Positions 46,101 to 52,254 of a stretch of 64,000 nt of DNA are shown piece by piece. Origin of the DNA: CAKZSB01 sp964646405 (GTDB lineage: Bacteria > Pseudomonadota > Gammaproteobacteria > Granulosicoccales > Granulosicoccaceae); contig CAZYDV010000002.1 in NCBI GenBank assembly GCA_964646405.1, positions 1 through 64,000 on the forward strand. The letters are read 5' to 3'. Below the pieces are notes generated by a model. It saw only the letters and a program-made list of their open reading frames with translations, had not been told where the DNA came from and did not search any database. Positions within the stretch are counted from its first letter, which is position 1. Each line of letters begins with the position of its first letter. Position numbers and translations under genes: made by a program.

Positions 46101-48771
46101 GTACATACCGGGTGTTGATCTCACCGTCGTCTGTGATGATCTTAAATTCAGTGAAGTAGCCGCGCGACGCATCGATCAGGTAGTTGCCGTTCAACACATA
46201 GTCGAGCAGAAACAGCGCTGTGCGAATCGGCACCGAACTTTCGCTCGTCAGCGTCTGACCGAACAGTTCTCGAGGCAGCGCCGCGGTCAGCCCGCCAGCA
46301 ACGCGATCACGTGCGCGCTGGTAAGCGTACGACGCCTCACTGACACCGTTCACACCGACAATTAGATCCCGAAAACCGCTCGCATCAGCCGGATAGATAT
46401 CTAAAAGGAGCTGACTGAAATCCAGACTGTCTGTACCGGAGACATTGGCTAGCTGAATGGCAGTGTCTATTGCTTCAGCGGCATATTGTGCGTAAAAGCT
46501 CTCGCGGCCGGTTAGAACCTGCGCGGTTTGTGTGGCGGTGTCGCCCAGAGTAAAGGACAGCGCTCGGATCAGCTCGGAGCTGTCTACCACGTGGCCCCCG
46601 GCGCGCAGCGGACCACGGCGATCGGTAAATATCGGAAAACCTTCAGGGGTGAGGTGAACCTCTTCTCCTACCCACTGGAAGTGATCGGCGATAACCGATG
46701 CCAATCGCTTGATATTGGTTTGACTGCTGCGATTGTCGACGATGCTGTCGATGACGCGGGTAGACACCAGTGTACTGTGCTGCAGTCGTTCATGCAGCTC
46801 ATTGAGTATTGCAATCCGATCGATCAGGTCGAAATCAGCATCAGTTGGCACGCTGTCAAATCGGTTGATGCTCAACCAGGCGTCATCTACCTGCTGCTGC
46901 AAGCGTTCCCAATCACTGGAACCTGTGATCTCCGCCAGAATATCGTCGAGTCGCGGGACATACGCATAGGGCGGCACCGCATCGCCGTCGCCGTCGATCA
47001 CACTCAGGGGCACCAGTGGATCGCTGGTGTAGTGGCTGTCGGCATCGAGTACACCATCGCCCACTTTAAACAATCGAATGGCGCGCTCGTCGAAGCCAGG
47101 TGCACCAGGCAGGTCGACACCATCAAACAGAATGGATTGAGGCAGTCTCAATGCAATGACACCCGCATCGCCTGTCGCGTTTTCCTCTACGACCACCGCG
47201 AGCCCCAAAGACAGAAAAAATCGTTGCAGCGAGCGCCGCTGAACGCGATCTTTCTCAGCCTGCGCAGCCTCTACCAACTGTTGGAAATCGTCGTTGTCAT
47301 CGCGTTCCCCAAAAATCTCTGCCAAGGCTTCGTCAGTCCCCACCTGCTGTGCCTGCTCTATGCGTTGCTCAACGGTGTCGGTGACATTCTCGCTGATCAC
47401 CGCCTCAAGCCCTGACAACAAGCCCTGCGATTCACTGTCCAGGGATCCCTGCAGGTTACTTTGCGAATCTTCCACGACGACTTCGGCGGACACGACATTG
47501 CTTTCTAGATCGGCAAGCGCTGAGTCTTCAATCACATCGGATTCCGACTCAAGTAACGCCGCCAGTTGATCTACATCGTTTTCCTCCAATGAGACAGCCA
47601 ATTCCTGTTCCTGTGATTGAACGACTTCTGCAACGCTCTGTCCCTCCGGTATTTCGATCAGATCATCGGCGGTCTCTTCGAGCACGCGATCAATCTCTAC
47701 CACCACGGTGTTGATCACGGTATCGAGCAAATCGTCCACCACAGTCGGCGGCAAACCCATTGCCACTAGCGAGGAAACCGACTCACGAATCTGATCGACG
47801 ATTGCCTTGACCACGCGATGCGTGATTGGATCGACATCGACGGGCACTGGCACACCGTTATGATCGATGTTTGAAGGGTCAGCGATGGTCTGAATCGCCA
47901 GCGCTTGCGACTGACCGTCGCGATCACTGACGATAAGCGCGCGAATCTGAAGACGGCCGAGACTTCTAAACGCGGTGATGACATCCGCATCAGGGGTGCC
48001 CTCATCAACCGCCCCGACAGCTAACAGATAATCGCGCACGTCGCTTGCGGTTACCTCATAGTGACCGGCTGAATCGGTTTTGACCGTTGCCACCGGCTCG
48101 GCGAAATTCACATCTGTCAGTAAAAAAAGCGACACCAGTGCTTCGACTGGAGTCATGTCCTGTCGCGACAAGCTATTGGTGTCACCATCGGCGTCGCTGA
48201 GTATTATCGAGCCATTGGTACCGTCGGCGGACGGAGCATCAGTACTATCGGGATAGCTTGTTACCACACCGGTCAGCGTGACCGGGCTACTAACAGTAAA
48301 AGTGGTAACCGAGCTGTCTGTGGCGTCGTTCGAATCAATGGCGGTAAGCGTTGCAGTGACGTCGCCATCGCTGCTATAGCTCGTCTGCATCTGGGTTGTC
48401 ACGCTGCAGTCTGCGATCAGCTCAACCGCCTGGCCACCACCAGGATCCAGTTCACAACTGATCATGTCGGCGTCAGCGTCTGAAACCTGCCAGCTGAACG
48501 TGACCAACAACGGATTATCGCCATTGGCCGTGGCGACAAAAGAATCGACAGTGGGACTGGAGTTGACCACCGGTGGTACCGGCTGTTCACCGCCATCGGG
48601 GTTATCGACGTTTCCGCCACCATCAACCGCGGCGCCACTCGATGGCGCAGATGCGCTCCCGCCGCCACCACATGCGGCAACCGCCAGTGCCGAGATCAGT
48701 GCCAACGTCAGGGGTCGAAGGGTTTTAAGGTAGAGACCACAGGGGTCCGAGAACACGCGAGGCAGGTTCAT
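40117..48771 (-). CDS. Giant (2884-residue) lipoprotein of unknown function
   Basis: The longest gene of the window. AAGGA lies eight bases before the ATG. A 34-residue signal (hydrophobic LTLALISALAVAAC) ends in a lipobox with Cys34, then GGGG and a Ser/Pro/Gly/Asp linker. Residues ~66-165 look like one PKD/Ig-like domain (VTFSWQVSDADADM, VTATLTAIDSND). Residues ~165-300 resemble a carboxypeptidase-regulatory/beta-sandwich module. About 340-540 is acidic and helical. The large centre (600-2200) has no domain I can name but is rich in Asp, Tyr and paired Cys. A thrombospondin-3-like calcium loop (YDRDYDGLPSLFDPNDHDPN) is near 1510-1530, and a Cys-rich section (ICADGAVAVDGQC and similar) is near 2235-2400. 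It is unbroken, so under selection. Probably exported and calcium-binding; the role is unknown. Confidence 0.8.
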   Translation of the reverse strand: MNLPRVFSDPCGLYLKTLRPLTLALISALAVAACGGGGSASAPSSGAAVDGGGNVDNPDGGEQPVPPVVNSSPTVDSFVATANGDNPLLVTFSWQVSDADADMISCELDPGGGQAVELIADCSVTTQMQTSYSSDGDVTATLTAIDSNDATDSSVTTFTVSSPVTLTGVVTSYPDSTDAPSADGTNGSIILSDADGDTNSLSRQDMTPVEALVSLFLLTDVNFAEPVATVKTDSAGHYEVTASDVRDYLLAVGAVDEGTPDADVITAFRSLGRLQIRALIVSDRDGQSQALAIQTIADPSNIDHNGVPVPVDVDPITHRVVKAIVDQIRESVSSLVAMGLPPTVVDDLLDTVINTVVVEIDRVLEETADDLIEIPEGQSVAEVVQSQEQELAVSLEENDVDQLAALLESESDVIEDSALADLESNVVSAEVVVEDSQSNLQGSLDSESQGLLSGLEAVISENVTDTVEQRIEQAQQVGTDEALAEIFGERDDNDDFQQLVEAAQAEKDRVQRRSLQRFFLSLGLAVVVEENATGDAGVIALRLPQSILFDGVDLPGAPGFDERAIRLFKVGDGVLDADSHYTSDPLVPLSVIDGDGDAVPPYAYVPRLDDILAEITGSSDWERLQQQVDDAWLSINRFDSVPTDADFDLIDRIAILNELHERLQHSTLVSTRVIDSIVDNRSSQTNIKRLASVIADHFQWVGEEVHLTPEGFPIFTDRRGPLRAGGHVVDSSELIRALSFTLGDTATQTAQVLTGRESFYAQYAAEAIDTAIQLANVSGTDSLDFSQLLLDIYPADASGFRDLIVGVNGVSEASYAYQRARDRVAGGLTAALPRELFGQTLTSESSVPIRTALFLLDYVLNGNYLIDASRGYFTEFKIITDDGEINTRYVPNYNNQKQLEPTGDISVATIVSSLLSVTEIDDGDLFEVAARQLASGLGDIPVLPQYREQDIEDFGSDLGERANRVAASCTIERFDGQDPELGADHQRLSLSVFGVEYVPDTGEFIKGNRIDASISSELVDVDGLQRRTYTIEELSALDGADYGRDYVLRFEIDGYQNELPEIFFHADGYVPHLDLCPRDAPLFIGPDIQFTQVPGLGLISDQHRPGLEGDEPEGIDVSNLEVPGAPLYLTAEDEAAGQGRVDLLFISSAAGFHLTAAENTDTAFAPLYALVEQGEFRLTLAETTDSKPLFGMQSVVGHNVRELIEQATVAPDLMTSGLDVVVGNVAPERLYLMRDADGRYWILEIRFADFYTDFHGSTQAFVDIGVASVNAIGDVTAPDVAFDEAVAEPYDASTGGITYHRLYYGDWLVLDNPDGYSGLQLLPAEQLSFAATDGYTLLGDATDGVFIRYAGVHFDENIQMFEDLDTVFGVPPNYSSLPVRLDAGRPGLTFVKLGFSRQDKRYLMEPTPQEAGSFTTNLVHNDLIAIFDQHTDDDGPLYLGRVIRDLPADDPYGHFEMGLEIIRFDVLDDDFQAFDEREVVCFHEEDRDCPLDYPELAFASDIDTVVGIVYDRDYDGLPSLFDPNDHDPNIPGQLPGTTNEQPGNDFDLLTMHATTRTAGDGSVSNALVLETRNVYPGEIASISLSGAVFGEVTDLQTILLCAPEQFSDTGFFEPPQCETLPVSGDVQIELDATSDFELGVSLLVPDATRQTLGEYVSLDYEIEFHPPLGPDGTVLVCGDAECPSRPGASGQITVALPDELPVVEELSLSVDGELSSLSELSTIDVSREVRLFGAVVPGAIEYELTMVCAATGDDAHFLPQEHFQIYAPARDHTGAALQPEFYFHVPWLAGRNCDIEMRAPIENDAGDLAGYSVYRRESIATTEISSPGYLDNEIDLIPGQSLCIAGDGTHLQAEACQSERILFNYDGPLSFTDNGFSTVQLSTGSDVVGSQLDSQAQMVLQGRLNADAFVAFNTADNPNDFLPTCGAISSDPASFSCFDTSSGTALEDAFVASPDLSELALLPHLHDLGLNLLGELNSDGNIPLFEPGEYWLQVPETDELLEIFIEVFFDADHDEREVYVHFQRGGLPSFDSVAGVVEAVVPGFAYLEHQSGIAADVELRHLDGDILRVAWYLLDARPALNGQHDFNGDGEPELYVAPETDGWYFEFSETLDSVLELDASGAFETPRDSDGKFRLFVGFDRGSVEFALRQHGTEYFIRAEPDAASGHLEVIAEHIFDHSAEELFDGLPTSSYFPTGLSVASPFANDVSGQLGHSEGFGVFLSDTDTFADLICADGAVAVDGQCADGSPPFDPTGTPGTTEFPVDETACFDPASGVCTFPVDGIDAQHGAFDCIADSASTDLCVDADGPFIGNPDGNTGESSIPAGICPDGSEAIDGIFCDLNGQTSGPDAVPPSIEFCSQTGDAPDPACEDGETVMPGHTDFPTDASCDESGTGIDPAELAHCAGHEFAEPPLIDYDPIAIRGADAIRSDAERIARVLTGRDHLAERLHTDGLIAASRHAACFGPSMDYRDHPDGTDRSGQIATLPGGDLGIWAHYDATSGHVCAAAQLNEQLSAARQRTTAGLLLMAATVRQLHADEQQLLLDGGSVNVADRLQAQGVAGIEFDHASVARDPDTGSWHYHVTLQQFDSALGDARSSDIALLFNPSPNGVPEEFSGLLQISAEDSVDSGNCPDAAVRHLSSVAFQRLQHQQIRSEYRHGMYCGHAAIGSGFDPSGQVDPGYSQLLFDDGWANDFSVFQAEFNPTNNAGSYAYSWQAGAGDSHSRVLNVGIVGPDALHGDAWFGYGQSLVTASDRVGTINGFICNWAGPGADHSLIERAQYQSLMLDENALQIAVGEGGSNITFAPTNACVYNTDNGGSFLYDRNLNGDLSDESAETVDVGEGENLSFDLAPPETSAFAGIDIEEVIAVRGFIRPQSPVVATTLE

Positions 48772-48802
48772 TCAAGCTTCCTTGGAAATCGATCGGACCC
48801 AT

Positions 48803-48818
48803 TGCAACTTGTGTTGCA
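48803..48818. repeat. Perfect inverted repeat in the leader of the giant gene
   Basis: TGCAAC-TTGT-GTTGCA is a perfect 6+4+6 dyad placed 32-47 bp upstream of the giant lipoprotein ATG. It could be an operator, or a leader hairpin if transcription starts further upstream. Confidence 0.35.
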
Positions 48819-49136
48819 GGGTCAAGAAGCTATCGATGTGTTCGCACTATCACCTCATATTGGACTATCAGCCTCGCGTCTGCCGATCGGCAGTAAAGCA
48901 TGCGCACAACTGGCTGCCAATGGACTTCGAATGCAGCAACACTCGACAGGCACGCCTGCGACAACCCAAATTTCATACCGTATTCCTGCCCGGATATTTT
49001 TCCCGAGATATAAAGCCTGCCACTAATGGCGCAATTCACAGCGGCACAGAAATTCGCTACACGCACAACAATTTCCACGCTGAATTTTCCGACTGATTCC
49101 TGGCATTCGCTATTACCCGTCAACGAATGGTCGATT

Positions 49137-49145
49137 TGCTATGAT
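49137..49145 (+). promoter_or_regulatory. Extended -10 upstream of the histidine phosphatase gene
   Basis: TGCTATGAT matches TGnTATAAT with one mismatch. The predicted start is about 49152, leaving about 50 nt of leader before the ATG at 49205. This excludes the longer frame that begins at 49148. Confidence 0.4.
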
Positions 49146-49204
49146 CGGTGTGTGGAAGGTTCCATCAAATTCCGGCTGCAACTCTGCGGACAAATCCATT
49201 TCTC

Positions 49205-49822
49205 ATGACAATCATCCTGATACGCCACGGCGAGACTGATCTCAACCGCGCCAGAGTCTTGCAGCCACCCCAAACGCCACTCAGTGCACTCGGACAACAA
49301 CAGGCAACGCTCGTCACCAAGCGTTTGCGGGAGAAAAACATCGACTGCCTGCTGAGCAGCGATATGACACGAGCCGCACAAACCGCGGCTGCCATTGCTC
49401 GGGAGCTGCAATTGCCAGTGGAATATTCCACCACACTGCACGAGCGCAATTTCGGTGACCTGCGCGGCACAAGTTACGATGAGCTCAATTTCAATCCGAT
49501 GGCAAGCGACTACGCGCCACCCAACGGAGAGTCATGGCCGGAATTTCGCCAGCGTGTCGCCAACGCGTTTGCGGAAGTTTTGCGGTTCGCTGAGACGAGC
49601 AGACAAACGCTCGCCGTTGTCAGTCACGGACTGGTGATCAAGGAAATAGCAGCGCAACACCTGCAATTGACGCAGGCTGTACCGGATCACTTCGAAAACA
49701 CCTGCATCACTGTCTTTGACAAAAGCCCGCCACACCGCGCTGCATTAGTGGCAGATGCCAGGCATTTGTCCGATTTACAAAATTCAGACAAGCACACCGG
49801 CAGCCAGGGTGCGCCGGTCTGA
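49205..49822 (+). CDS. Histidine phosphatase (phosphoglycerate mutase-like) family protein
   Basis: A 205-residue member of the branch-1 histidine phosphatases. The catalytic motif is LIRHGETDLNR at the N terminus, followed by SSDMTRAAQTAAAIA, the acid in ERNFGDLRG, and the second histidine in VVSHGLVIKEI. Substrates range from sugar phosphates to alpha-ribazole phosphate; cobalamin genes are not nearby, so no specific role is assigned. The ATG at 49205 starts exactly at the catalytic strand. Confidence 0.87.
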   Translation: MTIILIRHGETDLNRARVLQPPQTPLSALGQQQATLVTKRLREKNIDCLLSSDMTRAAQTAAAIARELQLPVEYSTTLHERNFGDLRGTSYDELNFNPMASDYAPPNGESWPEFRQRVANAFAEVLRFAETSRQTLAVVSHGLVIKEIAAQHLQLTQAVPDHFENTCITVFDKSPPHRAALVADARHLSDLQNSDKHTGSQGAPV

Positions 49823-49834
49823 ATTAGGTGATGC

Positions 49835-50509
49835 TCAACTGTCAGGGGACAGGATTGAATCCGCCACATAGGCATTGTTACGGCGCTCGTCGTCCAGCGT
49901 TGACGCCGGGCCATGGCCGGGCACAAACTGCACCTCGCGCGGCAGTGGCCACAACTTTGAGACGATCGACTCGATTAGCTGCGCGTGATTGCCACGCGGA
50001 AGATCCGTGCGCCCGATCGAACCTTTGAAAAGTACATCACCCATAAACACAAAGCCAAGATCGGGCTGATAGAACACCACGTGACCCGGCGAGTGCCCCG
50101 GACAGTGCAATACCTGAAACGTCAACCCGTCGAGCTCAACGGTGTCACCATCGTTAAGGTAACGATCCGGAGTAAATGGCTCGGCCTCATCGATACCGTA
50201 TTTACCTGATTCAAGCTCATCCAGCAGCCACTGATCGTCCGGATGCGGGCCGATAATCTCGCAATTCAGCCGCCGCCGCGCCAGTGCCGCACCGCCGACG
50301 TGGTCGATGTGACCGTGCGTCAACCAGATCTGTACAATAGAAATCCCCAGCTCATTGACTGCTGCGAGCAGACGCTCGACCTCGCCACCCGGATCAATCA
50401 GCACGCCCTGCATCGATTCTGAAGACCAGAAGATCATGGCATTCTGTTGCAGCGCCGTAACCGGAACTACCTGCAGGTTGTACTTGCTTTGCGCGTCTTC
50501 GCTCGTCAT
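49835..50509 (-). CDS. MBL-fold metallo-hydrolase (YcbL/glyoxalase II-like)
   Basis: A 224-residue metallo-beta-lactamase-fold hydrolase. The metal site THGHIDHVGG is followed by CPGHSPGHVVFY, FMGDVLFKGSIGRTDLPRG and VQFVPGHGPAS. This compact form without the C-terminal glyoxalase II domain matches YcbL-type enzymes, which hydrolyse thioesters such as S-lactoylglutathione. It converges with the histidine phosphatase gene, 12 bp apart. Confidence 0.87.
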   Translation of the reverse strand: MTSEDAQSKYNLQVVPVTALQQNAMIFWSSESMQGVLIDPGGEVERLLAAVNELGISIVQIWLTHGHIDHVGGAALARRRLNCEIIGPHPDDQWLLDELESGKYGIDEAEPFTPDRYLNDGDTVELDGLTFQVLHCPGHSPGHVVFYQPDLGFVFMGDVLFKGSIGRTDLPRGNHAQLIESIVSKLWPLPREVQFVPGHGPASTLDDERRNNAYVADSILSPDS

Positions 50510-50632
50510 TACTGTGCCAGCCTACTGATGTGACACCATTCTACTCGACGCGGTAGCCGTAAGGAGGCTGCGATCGACTAGTTTCCGGGGTTGCGACAAC
50601 TTTGAATTAAGCAGGGGTGAGACGCAGTTGGA

Positions 50633-50708
50633 TGGTGGCCAGGGACGGAATCGAACCGCCGACACGGGGATTTTCAGTCCCCTGCTCTACCGACTGAGCT
50701 ACCTGGCC
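50633..50708 (-). tRNA. tRNA-Phe (anticodon GAA)
   Basis: A complete 76-nt cloverleaf on the minus strand with encoded CCA. The acceptor stem is GGCCAGG/CCTGGCC, the D-arm TAGCTCAGTCGGTAGAGCA, the anticodon arm GGGGA-CTGAAAA-TCCCC (anticodon GAA), and the T-arm GGCGGTTCGATTCCGTC. The 177 bp between it and yggX show no gene. Confidence 0.97.
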
Positions 50709-50885
50709 ATTGGGTACTTCATTGCGTACTGCGCTGGTTGCAGCCGTTGCCAGATCATTGCGATCCAGCGCCGAACCAAGCGGCGTATTAGACCTACTGG
50801 AGCGGTTCGAGTCAAGTCCGGCTGCGGTTTTTTGCCGCACCCTGCGATCTGACTCACCACTTCATTGCGCGACCGCCGAAGCGAT

Positions 50886-51158
50886 TCAGCCGCCCTCGGG
50901 CACGTAGCCATCCGGCATTGCGGAGCCACCACCAAAGAAGTACTTGTCCATCTCTTCCTCAAGGAATTTTCGCGCCTTGGGATCGACCGGAGTCAGGCGG
51001 TATTCGTTGATCAACATGGTTTGATGTCCAAGCCAACCCTGCCAGGCTTCTTTTGAGACGTTCTGCCAGATTCGTTTGCCCAGATCACCGGGATAGGTCG
51101 GGCGATCGAGACCTTCTGCCTCGCGCCCCAGTTTTACACAGTTGACCATACGTGCCAT
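50886..51158 (-). CDS. yggX: Probable Fe(2+)-trafficking protein YggX
   Basis: A 90-residue YggX. It starts MARMVNCVKLGREAEGL with the conserved Cys7 and continues with PGDLGKRIWQNVSKEAWQGWLGHQTMLINEYRL and the PKARKFLEEEMDKYFFG helix. It protects iron-sulfur proteins from oxidants. The gene lies 10 bp after mutY, the usual gammaproteobacterial order. Confidence 0.96.
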   Translation of the reverse strand: MARMVNCVKLGREAEGLDRPTYPGDLGKRIWQNVSKEAWQGWLGHQTMLINEYRLTPVDPKARKFLEEEMDKYFFGGGSAMPDGYVPEGG

Positions 51159-51168
51159 TGTCAGCTCC

Positions 51169-52254
51169 TTAAAGCATTGATTCGGTAGCGAGGTTCAGCA
51201 GTTTGGCAACCGGAGCGGCGAGGCCGCCAGGTAACTGTCCGCCACCAAACCAAACGATTTCCTCGCCGTCCATGATGGTGGAGGGCGAAGCGCTGTTCAA
51301 GTCTATATGGACCGGATGAATGCTCAGATTGAAGTGGGTAAACGAGTGTTTCAGCACATCCCAATGGCATACATCGTCCGGTGTAAAGCGCGCGAATTTG
51401 CGTGCCGCGGCAAGCAAATCGTCTGCGGTTTGATATTCCGGCAAGCCCCACAGCCCACCCCACAAACCGGCTGGCGGCCTGCGATAGAGCAACACGCCAC
51501 GTTTGCGGTCGCGAGCGATCAACATCCACACATCGCGTTCGGGTTTGTCGACTTTGGGCTTTTTAAAGGGCCAGCGGGTCGGGTTTGCGGCAGCGTAGGC
51601 GCGACAGTCCGACTGCAACGGGCAGCGTTGACAGGCGGGCGACGACCGGGTGCAGAGGGTCGCCCCCAGATCCATCATTGCCTGGTTAAATTCGCCCGTT
51701 CGTTGCTCAGGCGTGATCGATTCGGTCAGCGCCCAGAGGCGCTTTTGCACAGAAGCCTTGCCGGGCCAGCCATCAACCGCGAACGCGCGGCACAATACGC
51801 GCTTGACGTTGCCATCGAGGATAGACGCGTAATCGCCGTTGGCCAGGCTGACAATAGCGCCGGCGGTTGAGCGACCAATACCGGGTAGCTGCACCAGTCC
51901 ATCGACAGTTGTCGGGAATGCGCCATTAAATTCGTCTACTACGGCTTTAGCAGCCTTGTGTAAATTTCGCGCGCGAGCGTAATAGCCCAGGCCCGACCAG
52001 TGGGCCAGCACCTGGTCCTGACTCGCGCCGGCCAGTGACTGCACATCCGGGAAGCTCGCGAGGAACCGTTCGAAGTAGGGTATGACGGTTGTGACCTGAG
52101 TCTGCTGCAGCATGATCTCGGACACCCAGACCCGATAGGGTGTCGGGTTTTGTTGCCACGGTAGATTCTTGCGGCCGTGTTTATCGAACCACTGCAATAC
52201 CCGATCAGAAAATTGACTGGCGGCGATTGGCGTGCTCGGCGGCGACTTACTCAT
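51169..52254 (-). CDS. mutY: Adenine DNA glycosylase MutY
   Basis: A 361-residue DNA repair enzyme. It removes A mispaired with 8-oxo-G. Motifs include NLPWQQNPTPYRVWVSEIMLQQTQV (catalytic Glu), the helix-hairpin-helix LPGIGRSTAGAIVSLA, the catalytic aspartate in SILDGNVKRV, and the [4Fe-4S] loop C-x6-C-x2-C-x5-C (CTRSSPACQRCPLQSDC). The C-terminal NUDIX-like domain recognises 8-oxo-G. The start is the ATG at 52254, overlapping the asmA-family stop by 8 bp; the open frame to 52539 lies inside that gene. Its repair role fits the MTH1-like and MutT-like genes in this window. Confidence 0.96.
   Translation of the reverse strand: MSKSPPSTPIAASQFSDRVLQWFDKHGRKNLPWQQNPTPYRVWVSEIMLQQTQVTTVIPYFERFLASFPDVQSLAGASQDQVLAHWSGLGYYARARNLHKAAKAVVDEFNGAFPTTVDGLVQLPGIGRSTAGAIVSLANGDYASILDGNVKRVLCRAFAVDGWPGKASVQKRLWALTESITPEQRTGEFNQAMMDLGATLCTRSSPACQRCPLQSDCRAYAAANPTRWPFKKPKVDKPERDVWMLIARDRKRGVLLYRRPPAGLWGGLWGLPEYQTADDLLAAARKFARFTPDDVCHWDVLKHSFTHFNLSIHPVHIDLNSASPSTIMDGEEIVWFGGGQLPGGLAAPVAKLLNLATESML

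Larger units (their letters stand above)
48772..49204. other. 433-bp divergent intergenic region
   Basis: No coding region is supported; the 104-codon plus-strand frame here has no recognisable motif or ribosome-binding site. The region must hold the promoter of the giant lipoprotein gene (minus). It also holds an extended -10 for the phosphatase gene (plus, 49137-49145) and a hairpin in the giant gene's leader (48803-48818). Confidence 0.55.

Noticed and set aside
46528..47415. 295-codon plus-strand frame inside the giant lipoprotein gene
   Set aside because: It lies wholly antisense to the continuous 2884-residue frame, has no recognisable domains, and its length is expected by chance in a gene this size.
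48782..49096. 104-codon plus-strand frame upstream of the phosphatase gene
   Set aside because: No ribosome-binding site, no motif, and it overlaps the expected promoter and leader of the giant lipoprotein gene.
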